From assembly GCA_036260665.1 (NCBI GenBank), contig DATAMF010000043.1, positions 1 through 5,534 of the forward strand: a stretch of DNA of 5,534 nucleotides, written 5' to 3'. Source of the DNA: DATAMF01 sp036260665 (GTDB lineage Bacteria; Chloroflexota; Anaerolineae; Aggregatilineales; Aggregatilineaceae). Positions 1 to 5,534 of this stretch are shown piece after piece. Positions within the stretch are counted from its first letter, which is position 1; each line of letters begins with the position of its first letter. The notes under the pieces are model-generated. The model saw only the letters and a list, made by a program, of their open reading frames with translations, did no database searches and was not told the origin of the DNA. The position numbers and the translations under genes were made by a program.

Positions 1-279
1 GTGGCGACTACGGGCATGATCATCACCTCAGCGGGATTGATTTTGGCCGGAACATTCGGTGGGCTAATCGCCGGGGAGATCAAGTTCCTGGCTCAGATCG
101 GCTTTGCGGTGGCCTTCGGTGTGCTGGTGGATACTTTCGTCGTGCGGACCATCCTAGACCCCGCGCTGGCCGCTCTGTTTGGCCGCTGGACATGGTGGCC
201 CGGCGGCGTGCCTAAAATGCGACAAGTCCGGCCCTCGACCTCTGCTGCTTCGTTGCCCGCTTCTCCCGGCGACCGCTAG
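1..279 (+). CDS. MMPL/RND-family membrane transporter, C-terminal fragment (5' end outside window)
   Basis: The last 92 residues of a large inner-membrane transporter of the MMPL branch of the RND superfamily. These proteins export lipids, drugs or other hydrophobic compounds, driven by the proton gradient. Two hydrophobic segments are visible (about residues 5-25 and 29-60). The stretch ITSAGLILAGTF, followed by QIGFAVAFGVLVDTFVVRT and LFGRWTWWP, is the typical final-helix signature of the family; the usual VPAL after the last helix reads DPAL here. A short, charged, Pro/Ser-rich cytoplasmic tail ends at TAG (277-279). The frame is open at base 1 and the GTG there falls inside the conserved segment, so it is not the true start; the complete protein should be several hundred residues longer. 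The gene is followed directly by a hairpin terminator. The family assignment is firm, the substrate is unknown. Confidence 0.9.
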   Translation: MATTGMIITSAGLILAGTFGGLIAGEIKFLAQIGFAVAFGVLVDTFVVRTILDPALAALFGRWTWWPGGVPKMRQVRPSTSAASLPASPGDR

Positions 280-288
280 CATAACAAC

Positions 289-318
289 CCAGAGAGGGGA
301 TATGGTTCCCCTCTCTGG
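289..318 (+). terminator. Rho-independent-type terminator hairpin after the MMPL gene
   Basis: A perfect 12-bp inverted repeat (289-300 with 307-318, arms ccagagagggga / tcccctctctgg) encloses a 6-base loop. It lies 10 bases after the MMPL stop codon and is followed by a short T run (tttt at 321-324). Position and stem strength fit termination of the MMPL transcript; the U-tract is weak. A second small hairpin, agcgc-act-gcgct at 330-342 followed by ttctt, may assist. Confidence 0.75.
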
Positions 319-418
319 ACTTTTAGTGTAGCGCACTGCGCTTTCTTACGGCATTGGTCCAATCGGCCCAAAACGCACCAAATATTAGATTTTTAGAACA
401 TCGGCAGCTCAACCTGGC

Positions 419-889
419 ATGTTCCATTCGCAGAAAAACCGGCAGCATTCGTGCCTTACACAGGTACACGACCCCAAAACCAAGCACAAGCAGCGTAAAT
501 GGCTAGCGTTCGTGCTGGTCAACCTCGACTGGAACCCTCAGCAGGTGCACCGCAAGTATCGTCGGCGCTTCGGGATTGAAGCATCCTATCGCTTGCTGCG
601 TCAGGTCAAGGTACTCACCAACTCCCGTAACCCGGTGCTGCGCTTCTTGGGCTTGGGGCTGCTGATGCAAAACGTCTAGGTCTTGGCGCGTTGGTTATTC
701 ACCCGTCGTCCCGATAAAGGGCGACACAAGCTTATCCCGTCGCTGCTGCGCTTTGCCACCTTTCGCAAGTTGCTCGTGCGAGCGGTCGAGCGCTACTACC
801 CACCGCCTTTGGCAAATTTTATGTTCGTGCCACCCCAATCCGTGGATTCACTAAACTTCGTCCTTTGCCGCCACCCTTCGAGGCTTTAA
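419..889 (+). pseudogene. Degenerate DDE transposase C-terminus (IS4/ISH3-like), interrupted by an amber codon
   Basis: A remnant of an insertion-sequence transposase. Counting from the ATG at 419, residues 47-61 contain Y47-x2-R50-x3-E54-x6-R61. This is the YREK-type signature around the third catalytic acidic residue of IS4-like DDE transposases, in the context YRRRFGIEASYR. The following text TNSRNPVLRFLGLGLLMQNV is the usual continuation, which normally runs on into NVWV. Here a TAG at 677-679 takes the place of that tryptophan, and the same frame continues as LARWLFTRRPDKG to a TAA at 887-889. The frame is closed upstream by a TAG at 386-388, and the N-terminal two thirds, with the first two catalytic aspartates, are missing. 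No terminal inverted repeat or target duplication was found. It converges with the kinase gene on the other strand, the two stop codons overlapping. Exact IS family is uncertain; non-functionality is nearly certain. Confidence 0.8.
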
Positions 890-1815
890 TTTTCGGCGCG
901 TTCCTGCTCCATCAGCGGACGCAGCCAGCCATCGCAGTCCTGGATGAGCTGGCGGTAGTTATCCGCTTTCACCTCGTCGCTGCTGTGTGGCGAAAGTATC
1001 TTCTCGAAGAAGCCGAGCACATCCTCAAGGTAGCGTTTGTACAGGTAGAAGCGGTAAGCGGTCGGATCGAAGTCGTACCCCGGCACGAATTGACGGTACA
1101 GCGGCAGAAAGCGCGCATCGTGGCGATGAAACCACGTATCGCGTTCACGCGGCGCGAACATCACCATATCCCAATCGACTAGAGCGATTTGCTTTCCATC
1201 GTACATGATGTTGCCCGGCGCATCCCCATGCGTTAGGACGAAAACGTGCTCAGATGACTGAAGCTGCTTGATCGTCTCTTTGGCGACGTGCATCGTGCGC
1301 AGCAAATCGTCACGGCAGTCAACTGCCCACGTCGCCAGCGCCTTTTCCTGCTCCTGATCGAATGCACCCGTCCACAGCCGTTTACAATACGCACGCAGAT
1401 CATCCATGAAGGCTAATTCGTAGGTTTCGCGCAGCAGCGGGGACTGAATGCGATCCGACAGGTGGTGAATCTCCGCCAGCAAGCGAATATACGGCTCAAA
1501 CGGATAATCGAAGACCCAATCTCCCGCCACGCAGTTGAACAGAATGAATAACGCGCCGCCCAGCGGCACACTCAGTTGTCCGTCTGTCGTCGGGATAGGA
1601 TACGTGATCTGATCTACCCCTAACTGCTTGAGTTCGCGCAGCAGTGGCAAACTCGGCGCAATCGTCACCGCACCAAGGGATGGTTTGACGAATTTGGCGA
1701 AATAGCGCCCCGATGCGCTGTCCACATAATAGGTTTCGGCGACAAAACCATGCGGCGCGGGCGAAAGCCGCACATCCGCTAAACCGTACCGCTCGACCAA
1801 GATTCTGTCTAACAT
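886..1815 (-). CDS. Aminoglycoside phosphotransferase (APH)-fold small-molecule kinase
   Basis: A complete 309-residue cytoplasmic protein of the APH/choline-kinase-like superfamily, which transfers the ATP gamma-phosphate to a hydroxyl of a small molecule. Visible landmarks, numbered from the ATG at 1815: N-lobe strand FAKF with K41 as the likely ATP-binding lysine; hydrophobic hinge LFILFNCVAGDW; catalytic loop THGDAPGNIM with H196, D198 as the presumed catalytic base and N202 as a metal ligand; and the metal-binding segment LVDWDMVMFAPRERD, with D214 in the DFG-equivalent position and the P-x-E-x-D tail typical of the family. The loop between D198 and N202 is one residue shorter than the usual HxDxxxxN. 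A GTG at 1824 is also in frame, but it lies inside a good Shine-Dalgarno sequence (GAGGTGA, 5 bases before the ATG), so the ATG is preferred. Family members phosphorylate many substrates (antibiotics, sugars, homoserine, choline); nothing here indicates an antibiotic. The gene stands alone on its strand, with a nested palindromic repeat just upstream. Confidence 0.85.
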   Translation of the reverse strand: MLDRILVERYGLADVRLSPAPHGFVAETYYVDSASGRYFAKFVKPSLGAVTIAPSLPLLRELKQLGVDQITYPIPTTDGQLSVPLGGALFILFNCVAGDWVFDYPFEPYIRLLAEIHHLSDRIQSPLLRETYELAFMDDLRAYCKRLWTGAFDQEQEKALATWAVDCRDDLLRTMHVAKETIKQLQSSEHVFVLTHGDAPGNIMYDGKQIALVDWDMVMFAPRERDTWFHRHDARFLPLYRQFVPGYDFDPTAYRFYLYKRYLEDVLGFFEKILSPHSSDEVKADNYRQLIQDCDGWLRPLMEQERAEN

Positions 1816-1820
1816 AGCAC

Positions 1821-1827
1821 TCACCTC
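1821..1827 (-). promoter_or_regulatory. Ribosome binding site of the APH-fold kinase, deciding its start
   Basis: On the minus strand GAGGTGA (1827 down to 1821) lies 5 bases before the ATG at 1815-1813. The competing in-frame GTG (1824-1822) is part of this Shine-Dalgarno match and has no comparably placed site of its own, so translation more likely begins at the ATG. Confidence 0.7.
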
Positions 1828-1832
1828 AACCT

Positions 1833-1968
1833 AGTGAATCACAGATTTAATAACCTCACCCCGTTTCGCTGCGCTCAACTGCCCCTCGCCTCATGGAGGG
1901 GGTTGGGGGGTGAGGTTAGTGTAAAGAAACCACCGATTCAGCGAAAATTTGGACTTTCGTGATTCACT
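1833..1968. repeat. Nested palindromic intergenic repeat with 10-bp outer arms
   Basis: The outer arms agtgaatcac (1833-1842) and gtgattcact (1959-1968) are perfect inverted repeats 116 bases apart. They enclose the inner palindrome at 1851-1918. No flanking target duplication is visible (left flank ends in caacct, right flank begins gaattt), so a MITE-like origin is possible but not shown. The element fills most of the region upstream of the kinase gene and may have brought in, or may separate it from, its promoter. Confidence 0.6.
1851..1918. repeat. REP-like GC-rich palindrome (taacctcacccc ... ggggtgaggtta)
   Basis: Perfect 12-bp inverted arms at 1851-1862 and 1907-1918 enclose a second hairpin, cccctc (1882-1887) with gagggg (1896-1901). 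Read on the minus strand it runs from taacctcacccccc through a GAGCGCAGCGAAACGGGG segment to gtgaggtta. This layout resembles the dispersed CCTCACCCC-type palindromes I recall from Chloroflexus and Roseiflexus-like genomes; that comparison is from memory. Its function is unknown; it could act as a transcript-stabilising structure or a terminator-like element between the CDF and kinase genes, both of which are read leftwards. Confidence 0.7.
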
Positions 1969-2031
1969 GAATTTGTCTTCATTTTCGACGAATGCTGTTT
2001 ATTCTAATCTTTTACAACTTCAGAAATGGCT

Positions 2032-2964
2032 TTACCGCTGCGTCTCTGAAGGTGCATCCTGGACACGATCCAGTGTGGTATCGTTCCAGGCCCTGGGATC
2101 GCCAAGTGGTTCGACATGACTAAAGACAGTTACCGCAGACAGTGTATCGCGGATTTGCTGCTCTACCCGTTCTGCCAAATCGTGGCCTTGACCTACCGTC
2201 CAGGTATCGGGCACCAAAAGATGGAATGAAACGAACCGACGAGGTCCTGAGGAACGGGTGCGCAGAGCATGCCATTTAACGCTTTCTTGCTCCTGAAACC
2301 GATCCAAAATAGTCGTTACTTTCAGGTACTCATCCTTTGGCAGCGCTGGATCCAGTAACCCTGATAGGGAGCGCCGCATGAGGGTGACACCAGACCATAC
2401 AATATTAGCCGCCACGAGCAAAGCGATGACCGGATCTAACCACTTCCACCCGGTAAGCGCCACTGCCCCTACTCCGACCACAACCCCTGCCGAAGTCCAG
2501 ACATCGGTCATGAGATGGCGAGAGTCAGCTTCCAGCGTAATCGAGTTATACTGCCGTCCTGCACGAAGCAGAATTTGGGCAACAACCAGATTAACCAAGG
2601 AAGCACCAACAGAAATAACCACGCCGATCCCAACCTGTTCGATGGCTTGAAGATGGAACAACCGATGGACGCTGGTGCCGATAATGCTAGCTGCCGCAAC
2701 CAGGATCAAGGCACCTTCAAACCCGCTGGAGAAAAACTCTGCTTTGCTGTGTCCATACTGATGTTCTTCATCGGGAGGTTGAGCCGCAAAATTGAGGACG
2801 ATAAGTGCCACAATAGCTGCAACTAGATTTACCATCGACTCCAACGCGTCAGATAGTAAACCTACTGAACCGGTTAGAAAGTAAGCTCCTGCTTTTAAGC
2901 CAATCGTTAGGAGAGCAGCGCCAATAGAAAGCCAGGCATACCGAGCAAGTGACACAGGTGACAT
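2032..2964 (-). CDS. Cation diffusion facilitator (CDF) family divalent-metal transporter, FieF/YiiP-like
   Basis: A complete 310-residue inner-membrane metal/proton antiporter of the CDF family, which normally exports Zn, Fe, Mn, Co or similar divalent ions as a homodimer. Six membrane segments are expected at about residues 10-31, 36-58, 81-100, 111-133, 151-172 and 176-195, followed by a cytoplasmic domain from about 200. The TM2-TM3 loop has the conserved D65-x2-H68-x3-H72 ligands (in EHQYGHSKAE). TM5 has H150-x3-D154. The C-terminal domain keeps all four histidines expected from E. coli FieF/YiiP, at 232, 248, 261 and 283, with Glu at 285 where YiiP has Asp. The odd point is TM2: LSDALESMVN gives E42-x3-N46 where characterised members have Asp or His-x3-Asp. 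The ATG at 2964 has an AAAGAGG site 7 bases upstream (2972-2978). The last 25 or so residues extend past the CDF core. It is read in the same direction as the kinase gene but over 200 bases and a repeat separate them, so an operon is unlikely. Metal specificity cannot be assigned. Confidence 0.92.
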   Translation of the reverse strand: MSPVSLARYAWLSIGAALLTIGLKAGAYFLTGSVGLLSDALESMVNLVAAIVALIVLNFAAQPPDEEHQYGHSKAEFFSSGFEGALILVAAASIIGTSVHRLFHLQAIEQVGIGVVISVGASLVNLVVAQILLRAGRQYNSITLEADSRHLMTDVWTSAGVVVGVGAVALTGWKWLDPVIALLVAANIVWSGVTLMRRSLSGLLDPALPKDEYLKVTTILDRFQEQESVKWHALRTRSSGPRRFVSFHLLVPDTWTVGQGHDLAERVEQQIRDTLSAVTVFSHVEPLGDPRAWNDTTLDRVQDAPSETQR

Positions 2965-3753
2965 GGCAGAACCTCTTTGATCTAATCGATGTTCATCTAA
3001 TTCGTCTTTGGAAAGAACCAGCGAAGAGTACCCGTAAGAGAAGTTATAATGGACGCTCCCCGTTTCCCTTCCGCAAAACAGCCTTTAACACCAAACTGAA
3101 CAGGAACAAAGCCTAATGAAGATAAGGGAGAGAAGCGAAAATCAACAAAGAAGCGTGGAAATAGCTTTCAGAGGCGAAATTGTATTATAAAATCCGACGG
3201 CAAATTCACCAGGTAACTCATCCAACAAAAAAAGTCGAATATCATTTTCTAGAAATGAGACCTGATAAAATACGCGAGATAGAACTATACGACGCATGTA
3301 AGTTGAAGCCGAAAGCGAGCGGCGACTCACGGCAAGATGTGTATGTCCTAGAACCCCCGAGTTCACACCAAGGTAAACAACAGCACTTTGTGGATGATTA
3401 TCATGCCCATATGAACCTTCTCTGATTATCTTCCCTGAGGGCAATAAACACGCAATAATGGTCAAAACAAGAAAATACAAGAATATTCTATTAGGTAAAA
3501 ACAATCCTAGTCTGAACATCATGGGTGAATACCACCAACTAACCTTATCCAATAGTGCCTCGTCTACAAAGCACTAGTAAGCTATGCAAGATATAATTCC
3601 CTAAAGTCTTTATCGTCTCACACCACAGCTTTCCAATACAGAGAATGACCAGAGCACCACTTTAGTAGTTTGGAGACGAACTAATACAATTGAGTATAAA
3701 CCATTCTGAACATTCGTCAATTTGTGACGGGTGCGTTTCGGTTGAGTTCACGA
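2965..3753. other. AT-richer gap without a confidently assigned gene
   Basis: About 790 bases between the CDF gene and the second transposase remnant. Composition shifts visibly: bases 3181-3240 are about 35% GC by hand count, against about 58% for 1081-1140 inside the kinase gene. The left edge must hold the CDF promoter; two 7-bp direct repeats, atctaat at 2980-2986 and 2995-3001, lie just before that gene's ribosome binding site, but I could not pick out convincing -35/-10 boxes. The only long frame is the doubtful minus-strand one at 3142-3552. A small hairpin, cgtca-atttg-tgacg at 3715-3729, lies downstream of the transposase remnant's stop and could mark the outer end of that old IS. 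I see no tRNA, rRNA or CRISPR. Confidence 0.6.
3142..3552 (-). CDS. Doubtful small protein with an N-terminal hydrophobic segment (hypothetical)
   Basis: A 136-codon open frame that I do not recognise. It starts with TTG at 3552 (GAGG 5 bases upstream) or at a pair of ATGs, codons 11 and 12, which have GGTGG upstream. From the ATGs the product would begin with a short basic region and a hydrophobic run, RIFLYFLVLTIIACLLPSG, resembling a signal peptide or membrane anchor. The remainder, about 100 residues, is mixed, with a few clustered histidines (YGHDNHP, GHTH) and an acidic patch LLDELPGE; no catalytic motif is evident. It lies in AT-richer DNA between unrelated genes, with a shorter opposing frame at 3180-3425. 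It may be a foreign gene, a decayed gene or a chance frame. I rate existence as less likely than not. Confidence 0.25.
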   Translation of the reverse strand: MDKVSWWYSPMMFRLGLFLPNRIFLYFLVLTIIACLLPSGKIIREGSYGHDNHPQSAVVYLGVNSGVLGHTHLAVSRRSLSASTYMRRIVLSRVFYQVSFLENDIRLFLLDELPGEFAVGFYNTISPLKAISTLLC

Positions 3754-3999
3754 TCAGGTATCACAGTGCCAGAAAGTGTCGTAGTTCCCTTGTAGGACTG
3801 CTGCGCGAATGCCCACCATCCGTTCTATGCTGGGGCGGGACCAGCGCATAACGAGACCCGCGATGCGGGTTTTGAATTGTTTGACGACACTTTCGATGAT
3901 CCCGGAACGGCGTTGATAGATGCGAAAGTAATGGGCCACGTCGGATAATCCCTGTCCTTCCAACGGCTGAATGATCTGGGTAAGATGCTCTTCAAACAT
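3754..3999 (-). pseudogene. ISKra4-like transposase, C-terminal remnant
   Basis: Eighty-one residues matching the C-terminal end of ISKra4-type DDE transposases. The landmarks in order are SGIIES (residues about 32-37, with E36 the likely third catalytic acidic residue), KQFKTRIAG, MRWSRP, the ERMVGIRAAVLQGNYDTFW tail, and a TGA at 3754-3756. In intact members I expect a stretch like RMxYxxxRxxGxPIG between the YF-x2-xQ-R helix and the SGxxES motif. Here YFRIYQRR runs straight into SGIIES, suggesting an internal deletion. The N-terminal catalytic domain is absent. The frame stays open upstream of 3999 to a TGA at 4069-4071, so the ATG at 3999 is merely the first in the surviving piece. The remnant is head-to-head with the LAL regulator gene and reaches to within about 60 bases of its start. 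Inactivity is nearly certain; the family name is from motif memory. Confidence 0.75.
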
Positions 4000-4051
4000 A
4001 TCAGCGAGACGGCCTCGATCATCACAAATAAGATCTGATTTTGCATTAGGC

Positions 4052-4058
4052 AGAGGAG
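4052..4058 (+). promoter_or_regulatory. Ribosome binding site of the LAL regulator gene
   Basis: AGAGGAG ends 3 bases before the ATG at 4062; counted from AGAGG alone the spacing is 5. The short spacing is slightly unusual, but the protein begins at this ATG with the family's characteristic LQTKLHVP, so the start is well supported. The DNA immediately upstream borders the transposase remnant. Confidence 0.65.
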
Positions 4059-4061
4059 CAC

Positions 4062-5534
4062 ATGGCTCTCAATATATTACAGACGAAGTTGCATGTACCT
4101 TCGCCACCGATGGGAATGGTTCTCAAACCGCGTTTGATCGAGAGACTCGATCAGGGAAACGAGTCCGGGCATCGTCTGGCACTCATCTCGGCTTCTGCTG
4201 GTTCTGGAAAGACGGGACTCCTTAGCGCTTGGACGCACCACAACCAAAAAACTACCGCTTGGTTCTCGCTTGATAATGATGACAACGATCCAGTGCGCTT
4301 CTGGACCTATCTCGTTGCCACTCTGCAAAGGGTAAACAGCGCACTTGGGCAATCAGTTGTGCCAATGTTGCAGGCCGTTCAACCACCTCCATTTCAAGCA
4401 ATCTTGATCCCACTGCTCAACGATCTGGCAGCCCTATCGACTCCATTGGTGGTCGTACTGGACGATTATCAGGTTATCACGCAAGCCAACATTCACGATG
4501 GCATTGCTTTTCTGCTCGAACATGGACCCGAACAGGTGCAATTGGCAATTGCCACGCGCGCCGATCCTCCGCTGCCAATTGCACGTTTGCGCGCACGTCG
4601 CCAACTAACCGAAGTGCGTGAAGGGGATCTGCGTTTTGCGCTGCCTGAAACAACTATCTTCTTGAACGAAACTATGGGACTGAGCCTAACTGCCGATGAA
4701 GTGCTGGCACTTGAGACGCGCACCGAGGGGTGGATCACCGGATTACAGCTGGCAGCCCTGGCACTGCGAACGTCCACCCCTATACCTCAAGACACAGCCA
4801 AATTCATTGCGACGTTTTCGGGAACCCAGCAGTACATTCTGGAATACTTGGTAGAAGAAGTGCTATCCCACCAATCAGAGCTAGTTCAGAATTTCTTGCT
4901 TAAAACCTCTATTCTAGAGCATCTCTGTGCCTCACTCTGTGAAGCCGTCATTCAGGGAGACACGGCAGCCTATCCGCCCCAAATTTCAACAGGTCAAGAA
5001 ATACTTGATTATTTGGAACGAACCAACCTGTTTACGATTTCAGTGGATGATGACCATCACTGGTACCGATACCATCACCTCTTCGCAGATTTACTCGCGA
5101 ACCAGCTCCGACAGACGTTACCTGTCGAAGCGATACAGCAGTTACATCGGCGGGCGAGTGCTTGGTATGCGCAACATGATCGGGTAGGCGAAGCGATCTC
5201 CCACGCATTGGAAGGGAAGGATGAGGTCAGCGCAGCTTCGTTGATTAAGCAAGCGACTCAGTCGATGATGTCTACGGGGCAAGTAGGCACACTGCATAAC
5301 TGGCTGGAGGCATTGCCAGTGGAAGCATTCCAAACCTACCCACACCTTAAAATGTGTCGAGGTTGGATTTACGCCGTGCAGGGCGATATCGCTCGTTCAG
5401 CGCAGACATTACAGGAAGCACTCGACACCCTTGAGGCGCCGCCTGTCTCCCCTGAATACGCTATGCTGCGCCTGGAATTGCTCTCAATTTTGTGCCGTAA
5501 TGTGTTGATCTGGGTGGACACCAGCAAAGCTATT
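4062..5534 (+). CDS. MalT-like LuxR-family (LAL) ATP-dependent transcriptional regulator, N-terminal part (3' end outside window)
   Basis: An open frame of 491 codons with no stop before the window ends. The product is a STAND-class signal-transducing ATPase of the MalT/LAL type: a sensor that binds nucleotide, oligomerises on inducer binding and normally activates transcription through a C-terminal LuxR helix-turn-helix. Landmarks: N-terminal LQTKLHVPSPP and LKPRLIERLD (about 6-30); Walker A SASAGSGKT with K50-T51; Walker B LVVVLDDYQ with D134-D135; sensor-1 type ATRADPPLPIARLRARRQL from 164; the LRF and EGWITGLQLAALAL segment around 223; the winged-helix signature WYRYHHLFADLL from 334; LHRRASAWYAQHD around 362; then helical TPR-like repeats including TLHNWLEALP. 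Complete family members are usually 800-900 residues, so the rest of the repeats and the expected DNA-binding domain lie beyond 5534 and cannot be confirmed. The target genes and inducer are unknown; no carbohydrate operon is adjacent. It is head-to-head with an IS remnant, from which its promoter may partly derive. Confidence 0.93.
   Translation, partial: MALNILQTKLHVPSPPMGMVLKPRLIERLDQGNESGHRLALISASAGSGKTGLLSAWTHHNQKTTAWFSLDNDDNDPVRFWTYLVATLQRVNSALGQSVVPMLQAVQPPPFQAILIPLLNDLAALSTPLVVVLDDYQVITQANIHDGIAFLLEHGPEQVQLAIATRADPPLPIARLRARRQLTEVREGDLRFALPETTIFLNETMGLSLTADEVLALETRTEGWITGLQLAALALRTSTPIPQDTAKFIATFSGTQQYILEYLVEEVLSHQSELVQNFLLKTSILEHLCASLCEAVIQGDTAAYPPQISTGQEILDYLERTNLFTISVDDDHHWYRYHHLFADLLANQLRQTLPVEAIQQLHRRASAWYAQHDRVGEAISHALEGKDEVSAASLIKQATQSMMSTGQVGTLHNWLEALPVEAFQTYPHLKMCRGWIYAVQGDIARSAQTLQEALDTLEAPPVSPEYAMLRLELLSILCRNVLIWVDTSKAI

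Noticed and set aside
353..363. Odd palindrome attgg-t-ccaat between the MMPL terminator and the transposase remnant
   Set aside because: Short, isolated and with no partner; not enough to call an operator or IS end.
865..1208. Plus-strand frames across the 3' part of the kinase gene
   Set aside because: They are antisense to a clearly conserved kinase domain and have arginine-rich or low-information products typical of shadow frames.
886..1815. Reading the APH-fold gene as an antibiotic-resistance determinant
   Set aside because: The fold is shared by many metabolic kinases, no motif of a known aminoglycoside kinase class is recognisable, and no resistance-cassette context is present.
2018..2051. 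7-bp inverted repeat cttcaga/tctgaag across the CDF stop codon as a terminator
   Set aside because: The loop is 20 bases, the stem is short, and on the minus strand it is followed by TTGTAAAAG and not a U-tract.
3045..3050. Perfect TATAAT on the plus strand
   Set aside because: No -35 box at suitable spacing and no plus-strand gene downstream; expected by chance in AT-rich DNA. The same applies to TATAAT at 3592-3597.
3180..3425. Plus-strand 81-codon frame opposite the doubtful minus-strand frame
   Set aside because: No recognisable motif or ribosome binding site; it overlaps a longer opposite frame. Neither is proven.
370..3738. Inverted 9-mer aaacgcacc (371-379) and ggtgcgttt (3730-3738), each near a transposase remnant, as ends of one composite element
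   Set aside because: Dozens of 9-bp matches are expected by chance in a window of this length, and the two remnants belong to different IS types.
1..5534. A coordinated novel system linking the transporter end, kinase, CDF and LAL regulator
   Set aside because: Strand changes, IS remnants and long gaps separate the genes, there is no shared regulatory sequence, and each gene belongs to a common stand-alone family.

Overview
This window looks like bacterial chromosome, most likely from a member of the Chloroflexota. That is an inference from three things: a MalT-like LuxR-family (LAL) regulator of the kind abundant in that phylum, a GC-rich palindromic intergenic repeat that resembles repeats I recall from Chloroflexus and Roseiflexus-type genomes, and several decayed insertion sequences between unrelated housekeeping-type genes. 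No marker in the window fixes the taxonomy. 

Layout, left to right. Bases 1-279 are the C-terminal end of an MMPL/RND-type membrane transporter whose body lies upstream of the window; a strong hairpin terminator (289-318) follows it. Bases 419-889 are the C-terminal third of a DDE transposase (IS4/ISH3-like), interrupted by an in-frame amber codon. It converges with, and overlaps by a few bases, a complete minus-strand aminoglycoside-phosphotransferase-fold kinase gene (886-1815). The gap 1816-2031 upstream of the kinase gene is occupied mostly by a nested palindromic repeat (1833-1968). Next is a complete minus-strand cation diffusion facilitator gene (2032-2964). About 790 bases of AT-richer DNA follow (2965-3753), holding one doubtful 136-codon minus-strand frame. 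A second transposase remnant (ISKra4-like C-terminus, 3754-3999, minus strand) lies immediately upstream of a large plus-strand LAL-type ATPase regulator gene. That gene starts at 4062 and stays open for 491 codons to the window edge. 

The genes do not form an operon. They sit on alternating strands, are separated by remnants and repeats, and share no evident pathway. The region reads as an IS-scarred stretch in which a transporter end, a small-molecule kinase, a metal exporter and a signal-sensing regulator have ended up side by side. I found no convincing previously undescribed system. The most useful leads are the atypical first metal site of the CDF protein (Glu-x3-Asn in place of the usual His/Asp-x3-Asp), the one-residue-shorter catalytic loop of the APH-fold kinase, the nested palindrome, and the LAL gene whose upstream DNA is at least partly IS-derived.
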